NCBI GenBank assembly: GCA_905221605.1
Contig: CAJNDS010000114.1
Span: 969,298 to 1,033,297 of the forward strand
Direction of reading: 5' to 3'
DNA from: Symbiodinium natans
Taxonomy: Eukaryota > Sar > Dinophyceae > Suessiales > Symbiodiniaceae
DNA: 64,000 nucleotides
In this document: one piece after another, positions 11,225 to 22,864 of the stretch
Numbering within the stretch: position 1 is the first letter of the stretch
How the letters are laid out: every line of letters starts with the position of its first letter
Translations under genes and position numbers: made by a program
Notes under the pieces: generated by a model
What the model saw: only the letters and a program-made list of their open reading frames with translations
What the model was told of the DNA's origin: nothing
Databases searched by the model: none

Positions 11225-12330
11225 TCTACCTCAAGATGCGTGTTCCGTGGCAGTCATCGTGCTGCCTCAAAGCTTCATTCGTCCCAAGACATCCACAGAC
11301 ATTCCTGTGCTTAGAGAAGCGTTATATCGATTATTGTCTTCATCATGACTTTCATCTCAGCTTCTTCCAAGATTCCATGCTATTTATGTTGTGTGTGTCT
11401 GACATCACTTGAAGTCCCACTCCTGGGTCAAACGGCCCTGTTGCTCATGGATCCATTTTCTCAGCTTTCGCCTGGTTTTGTCGAGCTTGTGGACCCGACT
11501 GTTTGGAGTGCAGCTGGCTTCGTCCTGATCACCCAGAGAGAATCTATGATCTGGCTGAACTCTGTGGCGCTGGCCGGTCTACCTATTTCGTGAATCAGGC
11601 CTGCGCAATTTGCATGTCTACTGCAGCATAATTCTGCCTCAGATTTGGGCCACCGATCTCGCGGTCTACACCTGCACAGGAGGCCTGGAGACCAGGCCCA
11701 CTGTACAAGGGCGCCCGCACTGCGGCTGCCTGACGCAGCTTGTTAGCACTCCTTCAATGCTTCTGAGGGAAGCCTCCCACTTGGTCCTGTAACCGGATTG
11801 CTCAGCTTGCGGGCATGTTTGCCGCTTGAACCTATCAAGATGTTTGCGTGCAGCGGCGCTGCGACATACGGCTCAGCGGCTTTGGGGATCTTCATTGGGG
11901 TACGCCCCCAAGTCAAGCACGTGTGCTGCAGCGCAAAGCGCCTCTCCAAACGATCTGAAGTTGCACTCTCTGACCGGAATCAGCAGCGAATTCCTCCAGC
12001 GTCATGTCATCCCTGCGGGACTGCACGGGAGGGGGCACTGCAGCCCGGAACGAGCCACCCCCAAAAAGAAGAAGGGTCAAAGGAAGAGAACATGAGATTT
12101 GAGACGAGAAAACAAAGCATACAAGTACTGTTTTCTCTAAATCGTAGACACAGGACAATGCTCTCAAGTCTCGTGTTCTTGGACGCTAGGAGCAAGCCAC
12201 AGCGAAAGCGTCCGGTGACCTGTGTGCTCTGAGAAAAGAGACAACGTTGAGGCAGCATGCAAAGTGGCATGCAGCATGCAACTTCAGGCAGCATGCATTT
12301 GGAGACCCTTGACTAAAGCCCCTAAAGAAG
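11225..12330. other. 1.1-kb unique block, no recognised gene
   Basis: Repeat-poor and mixed in composition. The longest frame (11798-12232 plus) overlaps equally long frames on the other strand and shows no domain or splice support. GCATGC-containing 9-11 bp repeats cluster at 12255-12297. I cannot assign a gene. Confidence 0.6.
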
Positions 12331-12861
12331 CCCTAAGCCCCAAAGAACCCCGAACCCCAACCCTAAACTCCTAAACTCCAAAACTACTAAACTCCTAAAC
12401 CCTAAACCCTAGACCCTAAACCCTCACCCCTGAAGGTTTTCTAAACCCTACACGCTACTCCCTAAACCGCAAAACCTAAACCCTAAACCCTAAAGGTTTG
12501 GGGGATACTTCAGGTCCCCAAGGCCTTGGCATCGACTTCGTTTTGGCAGACTGGGCCTGAGATGCAGGAGGGAAGCTTGAGGGACTGAGGGAAAGATCCT
12601 GCAGTTTTGAGTTTAGGGCTAAGGGCTTGGGGGTTGAGGGTTTAGGGTCCAGGTTTGGGGTGTAGAGTTGAGAGCTCAAGGTTTAGGACTCGGGGCTCGG
12701 AATGTTACCCTCCCCCCCCCCCCCCCACCCCACCCCGTCCCGTCGAGGGTTTCAGGGCTTTGGTGCCTCTTCTTGCCCTAAACCCCAAAAAATAGACCCC
12801 TTAGCCCCTAGACCCCTAAGCCCCTAAGCCCCCACACCCTAAACCTTAAACCCTAAACCCC

Positions 12862-12938
12862 TAAGCGACCGGGGAGCAAAGGAGCGGCAGCGACGTAAAC
12901 TTGGCCCGCTCCTCTGCGAGGTAGTTGCTGATCCACTC
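12862..12938 (-). CDS. Exon island, helical, possible terminus
   Basis: Minus-strand acceptor AAGCCCAG, then EWISNYLAEERAKFTSLP, LLCSPVA and an in-frame TAG. A GT (CCG|GTCGCT) just before the stop could instead be a donor. Unknown product. Confidence 0.6.
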
Positions 12939-13157
12939 CTGGGCTTAGGGTTTAGGGTGTAGGGTTAGGGTTAGGGTTTACGGTTTAGGGTGTAGGGTTT
13001 AGGACTTAGGGCTTAGGGCTTCGGGCTTCGGGCTTCGGGCTTAGGGCTTAGGGCTTAGAGCTTAGAGCTGAGGGTGGAGCTTACAGATGGGCTTAGGATC
13101 CAGGCGATAAGGCTTAGGGTTTAGAGGGGAGCTTGCAGAGGGATTTAGGATTTGGGA

Positions 13158-13318
13158 TTTAGGGTTTAGGGTTTAGGGTTAAGGGTTTAGGGTTTAGGGT
13201 TTAGGGTTTAGGGTTTAGGGTTTAGGGTTTAGGGTTTAGGGTTTAGGGTTTAGGGTTTAGGGTTCAGGGTTTAGGGTTTAGGGTCTAGGGTTTAGGGTTT
13301 AGGGTTTAGGGTTTAGCT
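13158..13318. repeat. TTTAGGG array
   Basis: About 23 units with few variants. Confidence 0.92.
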
Positions 13319-13629
13319 TCTCTTCCAAGAAAACGGCAACTACGCTCTAGGAACCGAAGCGCCAAACCCCTAAAACGCTACATCCCTGCACGACCTAATC
13401 CCTGGCCCAACACCCTATGTTGCGGTTTAGGGTTTAGGGTTTAGGGTTTAGGGTTTAGGGTTTAGGGTTTAGGGTTTAGGATTTAGGGTTTAGGGTTTAG
13501 GGTTTAGGGTTTAGGGTTTAGGGGTTTAGTGTTTAGGCTTTCAAGGTTTAGGGAGTAAGTTTCTAGGACCTGCCCGAGACCCACCCCAAGCCTTAAAGCC
13601 CTTGTTCGGCTTCAGAGTCGGGGGCTCAA

Positions 13630-13880
13630 GGGTGAAGGGTTTAGGGGCTTTAGGGCTTTAGGGCTCTAGGGCTTTAGGGCTTTAGGGGCTTTAGGGCTTT
13701 AGGGCTTTCGGGCTTTAGGGCTTTAGGGCTTTAGGGGCTTTAGGGCTTTAGGGCTTTCGGGCTTTAGGGCTTTAGGGCTTTAGGGCTCAAGGGGTTTAAG
13801 GTTTTAGGGCTTTAGGGTTTAAGGGGGTTTAGGGCTTTAGGGGGGCTTTAGGGCTTTAGGGCTTTAGGGCTCAAGGGTTT
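13630..13880. repeat. GGGCTTTA variant array (8-bp unit)
   Basis: About 25 copies of the octamer GGGCTTTA with interspersed GGGGCTTTA and GGGCTTTC, a homogenised variant distinct from the adjacent TTTAGGG arrays. Confidence 0.9.
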
Positions 13881-13948
13881 AAGGGGTTGAAGGGCCTTAG
13901 GGCTTCGGGGTTTCGGGCTTCAGGGTTTAGGGCTGGTGAGAGGCCCAC

Positions 13949-14016
13949 CTGAGCGCAGCCGGGATACCAACTCCCCCACCAGCTTCTCCGAGCGCTCCTC
14001 CGGCGGCACTGGACGG
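13949..14016 (-). CDS. Exon island, helical
   Basis: Minus strand: RPVPPEERSEKLVGELVSRL then RS, ending TCAG|GTGGGCC, a good GT donor. Acceptor CTTGCAG. Unknown product, but strongly coding-like. Confidence 0.6.
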
Positions 14017-14494
14017 CTGCAAGAGTGCAAAACTCTAGGGTTTAGGGTTTAGGGTTTAGGGTTTAGGGTTTAGGGTTTAGGGTTTAGGGTTTACGGTTTA
14101 TGGTTTAGGGTTGAGGGTTTCGCGTGCTTGCGCTTTTGGGCTTTGGCGCTAGGATTGGGCCAAACACCCTGACCCCCCCCCCCCCCCGCCAAAAAAACAA
14201 ATCACAAACAATAACAAAAGAATAAACCCTCATGCAGCCACCAGCACCTGCCTTGATGACTACACCTTGAACCCCAAAATCCCAAACCCTACACCCTGAA
14301 TCCGAATTCTCCAACTAAACCCTACACCCCAAAGCCCTAAAGCACTAAACCCCCAAACTAACCCTAATATAGGGGCCTGAATAATTGTCATGTGTTTTGG
14401 GGGTTATTATAGTATAAGACCCTAAGCCCTAAACCCTAAACCCTAAACCCCACTAAACCCTAAATCCTAGAACCCTAAACCTTAAGCCACAAAC

Positions 14495-14542
14495 TCGCGG
14501 GTTGCGGGGGCACTCCTTCATCTTCTTGAAGGACTCCATCTC
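14495..14542 (-). CDS. Exon island, lysine-rich helix
   Basis: Minus-strand acceptor TTGTCCAG, then EMESFKKMKECPRNPR, then donor GTTTGTGG. In phase 0 with the exon at 15051-15110, giving LVLDK joined to EMESFKK. Confidence 0.62.
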
Positions 14543-15050
14543 CTGGACAACAGCGCGATAGGTTTGGGGTTTGGGGTTTGGGGTTTAGGGCTTAGGGTTT
14601 AGGGTTTAGGGTTTAGGGTTTAGGGTTTAGGGTTTAGGGTTTAGGCCTGAGGATTTGGGGCGGTTTTCCCTGTCTGCAGGGTTTAGGGTTGATGGGGGGC
14701 GCTGACGGGAGTCAGGGGCGTCTTGGGAGCCCCACGAAAGGTGTTTGAAGCTTGGGGTTTTGGGTTTGGGGTTTAGGGTTTACTCATAGTCCTTTAGAGG
14801 GATAAAAGTACCCCCTATGAAAAATCCCTATTCAGGACTGAGTAGAAGGGGGAGCATCCCAAGCTTAGGGTTTGGAGCGCATCGGTACTGAGGAGTTCCC
14901 TGTTACATCCTTTAAGGATTCGGGTTTCGAGTCTTTAGCGTTTAAGGATTAGGGTTTCGAGTCTAGGGCTGGGGTTAGGGTTTAGGGCTTAGGGTTTAGG
15001 GTTGAGGGTGTATGGCTTGGTTTAGGGCTGAGGGTTTCTGAGTTTGGGGC

Positions 15051-15110
15051 CTTGTCCAGCACGAGCTTCGCCTCCTTGTGCTCAAACTGCGATTTCTCCC
15101 ACCTTGGCAT
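15051..15110 (-). CDS. Exon island, 20 codons, GC donor
   Basis: Minus-strand acceptor CCACCAG, then MPRWEKSQFEHKEAKLVLDK (exactly 20 codons), then GCCCCA, a GC-type donor as is common in dinoflagellates. Joins the 14495-14542 exon in frame. Confidence 0.65.
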
Positions 15111-15766
15111 CTGGTGGCTTTAGGCTTTGAGGTCTAGGGTTTAGGGTTTAGGGTTCAGGGTTCAGGGTTTAGGGTTGAGGGTCTAGGGTCTAGGGTCTAG
15201 GGTCCAAGGGTCTAGGGTCTAGGGTTCAGGGTTCAGGGTTCTTGTTTTGGGTTCTTAGAGTTTCAGGGGGGGGGGGGGGGGGGGGGGTGGGGTCTTTGGC
15301 GTTAAAAGTTCAGGAGCTTTAGGGTTTGACGGGCGATATGGGCCATAGAGGTTCGTGTCTTCGGGGTTTAGGGTCGTATGGCCCCAGAGTCGGGGTCTTC
15401 GGATTTCGGGGTTCAGGGACTGCAAGCCCAGTCCTTCACCCTAAACCCTAAACCCTAAACCCTAAACCCCCAACCCCCCCCCCCCCCCCCGGCCCCCGCT
15501 CCAATCTCGGACCAGATGCTTTGTCACTGCCTGCGACATCTCCTCACTGAGCTGCCGCTTCCCTTCCTCCCACAATGCTCGAAGAATCTGGATTGTTGCT
15601 TCAGAGGAATATCTTGAGTTATATAAGAATGCTACTAACAATCGTAACCATAATCGCAACAAAACATCGGAAAGGCTCATTCATAGGAATGGTGGCCATT
15701 GGAACAACTTACCTTGAGACATGGCACTTGATCTAAATGTCTTTGTCCCGGAAATGCATCCCTAAA

Positions 15767-16030
15767 CCCTAAACCCTAAGACCCTAAGACCCTAAGACCC
15801 TAAGACCCTAAGACCCTAAGACCCTAAGACCCTAAGACCCTAAGACCCTAAGACCCTAAGACCCTAAGACCCTAAGACCCTAAGACCCTAAGACCCTAAG
15901 ACCCTAAGACCCTAAGACCCTAAGACCCTAAGACCCTAAGACCCTAAGACCCTAAGACCCTAAGACCCTAAGACCCTAAGACCCTAACCCTAAGACCCTA
16001 AGACCCTAAGACCCTAAGACCCTAAGACCC
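15767..16030. repeat. CCCTAAGA variant array (8-bp unit)
   Basis: About 33 nearly perfect tandem CCCTAAGA octamers, interrupted once by a CCCTAACC unit. It is the most homogeneous variant array in the window and differs from the 7-bp telomere repeat by one inserted base. Confidence 0.95.
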
Positions 16031-16357
16031 TGAACCCTAAATCCTAAACCCTAGTTTCCTCCCGCGCAACTTCAGTGCGCCTAAACTCGCGTCTCGCGCG
16101 CCTGAACCCCTGAGACCTTCAATCCAAAAACCATAATTCCTTTGGCGTTTGGCACACCCCCTTCGCGGATCTTTCGCGGACACCTTTATACATCCTGGAG
16201 ATGTAGATGGTACGTGAGTTGCTTACAAGGACCTTCAGATCAGCACCCATATCGTTATATTAGTGGTTGGTAATTTCATTACCACAAGACGAACCTACTG
16301 TCCCAAGAACCCCAAACCTCAATCTCCTGGCTGGTTCTTAGTAGGGAATGAGGGAAT

Positions 16358-16402
16358 GCCCCCGCGGTTCCTTCTTGATTTCTTCCAGCTTCTCGTCGAT
16401 GC
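16358..16402 (-). CDS. Exon island, charged helix
   Basis: Minus-strand acceptor CTCCCAG, then IDEKLEEIKKEPRG. Unknown product. Confidence 0.55.
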
Positions 16403-16427
16403 CTGGGAGAGGGACGTGTCCGCAAGG

Positions 16428-16558
16428 TGTAGGGTTTAGGGTTTAGGGTTTAGGGTTGAGGGTTTAGGGTTTAGGGTTTAGGGTTTAGGGTTTAGGGTTT
16501 AGGGTTCAGGGTTTAGGGTTTAGGGTTTAGGGTTTAGGGTTGAGGGTTGAGGGTTTAC
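16428..16558. repeat. TTTAGGG array
   Basis: About 18 units, with TTGAGGG and TTCAGGG variants near the ends. Confidence 0.9.
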
Positions 16559-16754
16559 AAGGTTTGGGATTTCGCAGAAGTCGATCCCGGCAGGCAGAAC
16601 CCCGAAACCTGCATCCCGCAGTCCCAAAACCTGGGCTCTGAGAGCCGGACCCTGAACCCCAAACAGACTCAAATCTCCCTAAACCCTAAACCCTAAACCC
16701 TAAACCCTAAACCCTGAACCCCGAAACCTGCCAAAAAGCAAGAGAGAACCCGCC

Positions 16755-16859
16755 CTCAGTCCAAGGCCCCCCGGCGTTTCAGGTACTTCTTTGGCCGCTT
16801 GCGGTTCATCCGGACGCTCGGATGCCAGTTCTTCTTCGTGTGCTTGTTCTGGTACATCC
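16755..16859 (-). CDS. Exon island (frame ambiguous)
   Basis: Two minus-strand frames are open. One is acidic (DVPEQAHEEELASERPDEP, then QAAKEVPETPGG), like its neighbours. The other is basic (MYQNKHTKKNWHPSVRMN, then RKRPKKYLKRRG). I favour the acidic frame because it matches the Pro/Glu-rich style of adjacent exons. Acceptor CCCAG within the TTTAGGG border. Confidence 0.45.
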
Positions 16860-17299
16860 CTGGGTTTAGGGGTTTAGGGTTTAGGGTTCAGGGTTTAGGG
16901 TTTAGGGTTCAGGGTTTGGGGTTTCGGGTTTACGGTTCGCTCAGCCCTCAACGCGGCGTGGAGCTTCAAAGTTTGGGAAAGGGTTTGGGGTTTGGGGGCT
17001 TAAGGTTTGGCATGTTGGGTGTAGGGTTCTCTCCCCATAAGGCTCCGTGCTTTTTATCAGTACATGCAACTAAGCCGGTGCTCATTTAGGACGGCAGTGC
17101 AGATTTCAGGTACCCGGCCTTCACAGTAGTGTTTAGGCTTTAGGGTGTCTAGGGTTTAGGGTGTACTAAACCCTAAACCAAACCCTAAACACTGAACCCT
17201 AAACACAAAACCTTGAAAACCCGAACCCTGAACCCTAAACCCTAAGCCCTAAGCGCTAAACGCTAAACCCTAAACCCTAAACCCTTCCCCCTCCCCTAA

Positions 17300-17621
17300 A
17301 CCCGAAACTATGGGGAGCTAAGAGGTTGGAGATGGATGACATGAGGTGTACATGAGGCAATCTACCCACCTACAACGGTCCTAGAGATCGGCTGATGTGC
17401 TGAAAGCTTACCTGCTTAGGGTCTTCAAGGTCTAGATCCTGGGTAGCCCAGCAACTTTATTATGATAAGGGCACCTTTTTTCTGTCTTCTCTTGTGTTTT
17501 TTCTTTTTGTTGGGGGGCGAGGGGGGGGGGGGGGGGGGTGGTCACTCTCGAAGGAACCTTGAACCCAAAAAAAGTGCAAAATGGAGATAGATTTGGGGTT
17601 TTGCTGAAGCCTCCCCCCCCC

Positions 17622-17657
<36 letters not shown>

Positions 17658-18100
17658 AGCCCACAACCTGAAACCCTAAACCCTAAACCCTAAACCCTCC
17701 CCCCACCATCCGCCCCCCAAACTCCCTCAACCCTAAACCCTCTACCCGAAGCCCCAAACCCTAAACCCTAAACCGGGCGCCTCCTAGGCTCACTTCAGGA
17801 GCTCCCCAACGAGCCTGGTCGCCCAAAAATGTTGGGGGAGGTTGCAGTAACATGTAAACGGGGGCTCCTCGAATGCTTTGAGGGGTTCAGGGTTTAGGGT
17901 TTAGGGTTCTTGTGCTGAAGTACCTGAGGTGTCTCCGGCCCCGACATACCCCCATACTTGCAGCAGCATGTGGGTATATAGGAAGACAAAGACGTCTCCC
18001 TGCCTTCTGATGGTAGCTCAACTTACGTTCTCCCAGAGAAACAAGAAAAAGCGCCACCCCCCCCAACGAAAGGCCACCGCTGACTCACGACCCTGAGACC
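17300..18100. other. Mixed stretch with long G/C homopolymers
   Basis: Holds a G run near 17521-17538 and a C run of more than 20 near 17635-17656, short CCCTAAA arrays and unassigned unique sequence. No gene recognised. Confidence 0.6.
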
Positions 18101-18216
18101 CTGAGACCCTGAGACCCTGAACCCTGAACCCTGAACCCTAAACCTAAACCCTAAACCCTACACCCTAAACCCTAAACCCTAAACCCTAAACCCTAAACAG
18201 ACATCCTGGCCCCAAA

Positions 18217-18294
18217 CCCCGGCAAGCAGGAAGCCGCCTCGTTGCGATAGTCGATGACGTCGGGCTCCACGGAGGAGTCGGACTCCTCACCCTC
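18217..18294 (-). CDS. Acidic exon island
   Basis: Minus-strand acceptor CTGTGCAG, then EGEESDSSVEPDVIDYRNEA and ASCLPG. Acidic, probably disordered. Flanked by CCCTAAA (left) and TTTAGGG (right). Confidence 0.62.
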
Positions 18295-18912
18295 CTGCAC
18301 AGCGGTTTAGGGTTTAGGGTTTAGGGTTTAGGGTTTAGGGTTTAGGGTTTAGGGTTTAGGGTTTAGGGTTTAGGGTTTAGTGTTTAGGGTTCAGGGCTTG
18401 GGGTTCAGGGTTTAGGATTTTAGGGCCCTGAAAAGGCAAACTCCAAAACTCCCAGAACGAGAGAACTTCGAACCCCAACCTTGAGGGGCACGCCAAGGCC
18501 ATAGAAGGAGCACGCACGGCAAGAGAGATCTCACTTCACACCTGCTGTGCTCCACTTAAGTGCGAGCGATAATTGGCCCCGCACTGCGCGAAGTTCGTGC
18601 TTACGCATGCATGCAAGCTGTTTGCGCCTTTTCTGCCAGCATGCGAGCATGCAAGCTGGCGCATGTGACGAGCGTGCGTGCATACTGACAAAAAAAGCCC
18701 AAACCCTAGACCCCAAACCCCAAAGCCCCAAAACCCTGAACCCCCAAGCGGCCTAAACCCCTAAACCCCCTAAACCCTTAACTCTATACTCTAAACCCTA
18801 AACCCACAAACGGCTCCCCAACCCACAAACCCTAAACCCAAAACCCTAAAACCCTAAACCCTAAACCCTAAACCCCAACCCCAAACCCTAAACCCTAAAC
18901 CCCCTCCCCCCC

Positions 18913-18987
18913 CCAGTGCAGGGCCTCCTCCTCGCCCTGCTCAGGATCTGAGGGCTCCGGCTCGTCATCATTGGCGGCAGCTTGCGC
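18913..18987 (-). CDS. Acidic exon island
   Basis: Minus-strand acceptor TTTGTAG, then AQAAANDDEPEPSDPEQG and EEEALHW. It follows the exon at 20110-20159 in phase 0. Confidence 0.62.
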
Positions 18988-19123
18988 CTACAAACGAAAG
19001 GGTTACCGGGGTTGAGGGTTTTGGGTTTTGGTTGTAGGGTGTAGGGTGTAGGGTTTAGGGTTTAGGGTTTAGGGTTTAGGGTTTAGGGTTTAGGGTTTAG
19101 GGTTTAGGGTTTAGGGTTTAGGG

Positions 19124-20064
19124 TTTGCTGTGATAGGGCGTAGGTGCTGTGAAGGTTAGGTTTCGGAACCAGCTCGAAAGCTTCGTGAGGTGCGAAGAGC
19201 AGCTTTGGCCCGATTGTGGAGGGCCATCTAACACTTTTCTCCCACCCCACGCCGTCCGAGGCGGCAAAACCACCCAAACCTGTTCCTTTTAGGGTTTAGG
19301 CCTAAACTCAAGGCAACAGTTCATTTTTAAAAACTTATTCAGTTTCATGATGTTCGGGTGTGGGTCGGAGACAAAGGGCCAGGCTAGGAGCCAGGGAGGC
19401 AGGGGGCAGCCGGCATAAGAGCCGGCATAACGGTCAGGAAGGTGAGGCCAGCGAGTTGGGGAGGGGTTAGCAGGGGGGTCAGGAGGGGGCCGAAGGGGCA
19501 AGGGAGCAATTTAGGCGGGCCAGAGGAGGGGGGCCAGGGAGGCCAAGGAGGGCCTGGCCAGGCATGGGGGGGTCAGGCAGGGCCAGGCAGCCAGGCGGGC
19601 CAGCCAGGAAGGGCCAGGGGGGCCAGGGGGGCCAGGGGGGTCAGGGGGGCCAGGGGGGCCAGGGGGGGGCCAGGGGGGCCAGGGGGCCAGGGAAGCCAGG
19701 GGCTTAAGCCCAAAACACCCAAAAACCAGGTTTTTGAGCACCCGCCCTGCCTGGCCTGGCCTGAGGCCCCCTGGTCCCTGGACACGCTGCGGTGAGGGGT
19801 CCGGGTCCTCCTGGCCTGGGGGCCTTGGGGTACCCCCCCCCGAAATGCCAGCCCCATCCAGGGTGAAGGGCGTGGGGTTTACCTTATTAAGGGGACCAGT
19901 ACTGGTCCCCGGGAGAACCTGCTCCGGTACCGGGCCCATCGTGGGTGCTACCGACCTCCTGGCTGCAGGAGGCGGGCAAGCGACCTGGGTCGACCTTCGC
20001 CATAGAGGTCGAAGGGCTTAAGCGCCGCCCCCCCTCTGTAGGGGGGCGGCCTAGGCCCTGAGTT
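19124..20064. repeat. Dispersed repeat, copy 2 (with G-rich minisatellite)
   Basis: Matches 5091-5576 at both ends but has a longer centre. This includes a GGGGGGCCA-type minisatellite at about 19530-19690 and a perfect GC hairpin (GCCGCCCCCC and its complement) near 20025-20050. Long open frames through the minisatellite are low-complexity artefacts. Confidence 0.85.
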
Positions 20065-20109
20065 TAGGGTTTAGGGTTTAGGGTTTAGGGCCTTTGGGCT
20101 TCCAGAGAC

Positions 20110-20159
20110 TTCGGTGGCCTTCTTCATCGCCTGCTCCACGACCGAGGCGGCTCGGTCCT
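20110..20159 (-). CDS. Exon island, helical
   Basis: Minus-strand acceptor CCAAGCAG, then DRAASVVEQAMKKATE, then donor GTCTCTGG. In phase with the exon at 18913-18987. Confidence 0.6.
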
Positions 20160-20165
20160 CTGCTT

Positions 20166-20430
20166 GGGGCTTCAGGTTTAGGGTTTAGGGTTTAGGGTTT
20201 AGGGTTTAGGGTTTAGGGTTTTAGGGTTTAGGGTTTAGGGTTTAGGGTTTAGGGTTTAGGGTTTAGGGTTTAGGGTTTAGGGTTTAGGGTTTGGGGTTTG
20301 GGGTTTAGGGTTTAGGGTTTAGGGTTTAGGGTTTTTTGTGTTTAGGGTTTAGGATTTAGTGTTTAGGGTTTAGGGTTTAGGGTTTAGGGTTTAGGGTTTA
20401 GGGTTTAGGGTTTAGGGTTTAGGGTTTAGG
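20166..20430. repeat. TTTAGGG array
   Basis: About 36 units with a central TTTGGGG patch and a short interruption near 20330. Confidence 0.92.
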
Positions 20431-21034
20431 CTAGGGTTTCGGGTTTAGGGTTTAGTGTTCAGGTTTCGTCTGACTGGCGGGTTCTGAGCAAAGGAATGGG
20501 GAATGAGGTACCCTACAAAATCCCCCTAAAGGGTATACACGGGACCCTAATGCCCTCATTCGGTACTAAGAACCAGGGGGTTGAGGGTCCAAGAACCAGG
20601 GGGTTGAGAAATTTAAGTCCGGCCACTTAAGACACGTCGATTCTTGGGGTACCGCAGCCCTAAACCCTAAACCCTAAACCCTGAACGCCCCCTAGGTTTG
20701 GGAGAACCCCATATGGCCCTGTGGCAACCCAAGCCCGACCACTTGCCCACAAGTCAAGCGAAGGACGTACCAACAAACATTCCGACAAGAAGCAAAACCC
20801 TCAACCCTCAACTCTAACTCCTAACCCCTAACCCCTCAGCCCTAACCCCCAACCCCTAACCCCCCCCCCCGCCCAACACACTCATCCTTGAACAAGCTCA
20901 GGCGGTCGTGGGTTCAGTCTGGGAATCTTGGGCCTAAACCCTAAACACCAAACCCTAAACCCTAAACACCTAACCCTAAACCCTAAATCCAAAGCCCGAA
21001 AACCCTCAACAAACACTAGCTAAGCCCAAAGAGG

Positions 21035-21072
21035 AGAAGCCGGGGAGCGACTTGCAACTGCGCATACGCCAC
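21035..21072 (-). CDS. Small exon island (weak)
   Basis: Minus-strand acceptor GGTCCAG, then VAYAQLQVAPR. Too short to be sure. A similar weak segment reading DRLSLFKDECVG lies near 20880-20915. Confidence 0.35.
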
Positions 21073-21926
21073 CTGGACCACCCCCCCGAAAGCTGTGGGT
21101 TTTTTCAAGCTAGGAGTTGAAGGGGGTTAGGGGTTTAGGGGTTTAGGGGTTTAGGGGTTTAGGGTTTAGGGTTTAGGGTTTAGGGTTTAGGGTTTAGGGT
21201 TTAGGGTTTAGGGTTTAGGGCTTAGGGCTTTTGGGCTTCTTGTGTTACGGCTCGAGGGCTTTTGGGGATTCAGGCTCTAGGGCTCTACAGGTTAGAGGTT
21301 AGAGCGGCAGGCCATGAACCCTACACCCTTTTTCGGACATTCTGCTGGTTGGGGATCATACCCTAAACCCTAAACCCTAAACCCTAAACCCTAAACCCTA
21401 AACCCTAACCAAGAGAACCCACCTCAAAATCTGTTGAACACAAGCTAAGATGTGAAAAACAAAAAAGAAGGCAACATCCAAGCACAGTTGCGTGGTCCCT
21501 TCATATGGGCCCTTAATAGGGGCCCCTTATATACCACGTCCAACCCAAGGCCCCATACGTCAGAACCCTTTAAGGGACCTTTTAAGGGACCATGTTAAGG
21601 GCTTAGAGGAAAAAGAAAACCCTGAACCCTAGACCCCAAACCCTAAACCCTAAAGGTCGTTTCGGGCCCAGGCGTTCCGAAGATCGAGGGGACCCTTGCA
21701 GGGGGTCCTCGGACTGAGGATTGCGGTATTCTAAGCCCTAAACCCGAAACCCTACACCCCTAATCCCTAAACCCTAAACCCTAAACCCCTGAAAAATCTC
21801 AGCAGAAGTCCTACTTCCTAGAAACCCTAAGGCTCTGAAGCCAGGGGAGCTCCCCGAAACCCTAAACCCTAAACCCCAAAACCCTAAATCCCGAACCCCT
21901 AAACTCTAAACCCTAAACCCTAAACC

Positions 21927-21973
21927 CTGCCTGCTTGTCTTGCTCCTCCACTTGTGCGTCCGCCTCCTCGCAC
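21927..21973 (-). CDS. Small acidic exon island
   Basis: Minus-strand acceptor GACAAAG, then CEEADAQVEEQDKQA, followed by GGTTTAGGG, which supplies the donor. Unknown product. Confidence 0.55.
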
Positions 21974-22431
21974 CTTTGTCACAACACGCATCATGCGGGT
22001 AATTCGCTAAAACCCCAAACCCTAAACCCTAAACCCTAAACCCTAAACGGTTTTGGGATCCCTTTGAGAAGGTGCCGTACCAAAAAGGGACCACAAGGGG
22101 AATCTAATCTAGAGAGCTACCCGTGTTTCGCTTCGGTGTGTGAAGTCCCGCCCCCGAACCCTAAACCCTAAACCCTAAACCCTAAACCCTAAACCCTAAA
22201 CCCTAAACCCGGGTGGAAAGGAAGACGGTCCAGGGCTTCAGGGGCTCAGGGCTTCGGGCTTCAGAGGTTAAGGTTTTGGGCTTGGGGCTCCAAGGGTTAG
22301 GGGTTAGGGTTGAGGGTTGAGGGTTTAGGGTTTAGGGTTTAGGGTTTAGGGTTTAGGGTTTAGGGTTTAGGGTTTAGGGTTTAGGGTTTAGGGTTTAGGG
22401 TTCAGGGTTCAGGGGCTCGGGTTTGGGGAGG

Positions 22432-22494
22432 GGGCGCTTCAGGCCAAGCTCCCTGCTGTTTCTCCAAGGCATCCTTCTGCGACTTGATGCTTTC
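22432..22494 (-). CDS. Exon island, helical
   Basis: Minus-strand acceptor CTGCCAG, then ESIKSQKDALEKQQGAWPEA. Unknown product. A second frame is open across the same bases, so the phase is not settled. Confidence 0.55.
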
Positions 22495-22803
22495 CTGGCA
22501 GGAGCGAGGCAGTACCATTTGGACCCTGTGGGTTTAGGGTTTAGGGCTTAGGGCTTAGGGCTTAGGGCTTAGGGTTTAGGGCCTAGCTTTGTTCAACCAA
22601 CCAGGCCCACAGGCTGCACCTTAGGGTCTACTGGAAAGTGGGTTCTTATAAGTAGGGTTCTAACCATAGTAACTTCAACCCCTGCTTATAAGTACCCATG
22701 AACCTCCATGTAGGGTTCAGGGTTCAGGGCCTGGGGTCTTCGGGCAATGTCAGGCAAAGCTGCTAAACCCTAAACCCTAAACCCGAAACCCTAAACCCTA
22801 AAC

Positions 22804-22864
22804 CTTTTGAGGGGCTGAACGTCCGCCAAGGTGCCGTGGCAGCATCTGCCTTCTTCCGCTTCTC
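22804..22864 (-). CDS. Exon island, basic
   Basis: Minus-strand acceptor CTGGCCAG, then EKRKKADAATAPWRTFSPSK, then AAAAG|GTTTAGGG. The donor GT is itself part of the first telomere-like unit of the intron, a direct illustration of how TTTAGGG DNA can supply splice signals. Confidence 0.62.

Noticed and set aside
11345-12294. Several 80-144 residue frames
   Set aside because: They overlap on both strands with no domain, repeat or splice evidence favouring one.
16755-16859. Basic ribosomal-protein-like exon (WHPSVRMNRKRPKKYLK)
   Set aside because: I could not place it in a family, and the alternative acidic frame matches surrounding exons.
19442-20021. Long Gly/Pro-rich collagen-like frames on both strands
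   Set aside because: They arise from the GGGGGGCCA minisatellite inside the dispersed repeat and are open on both strands at once.
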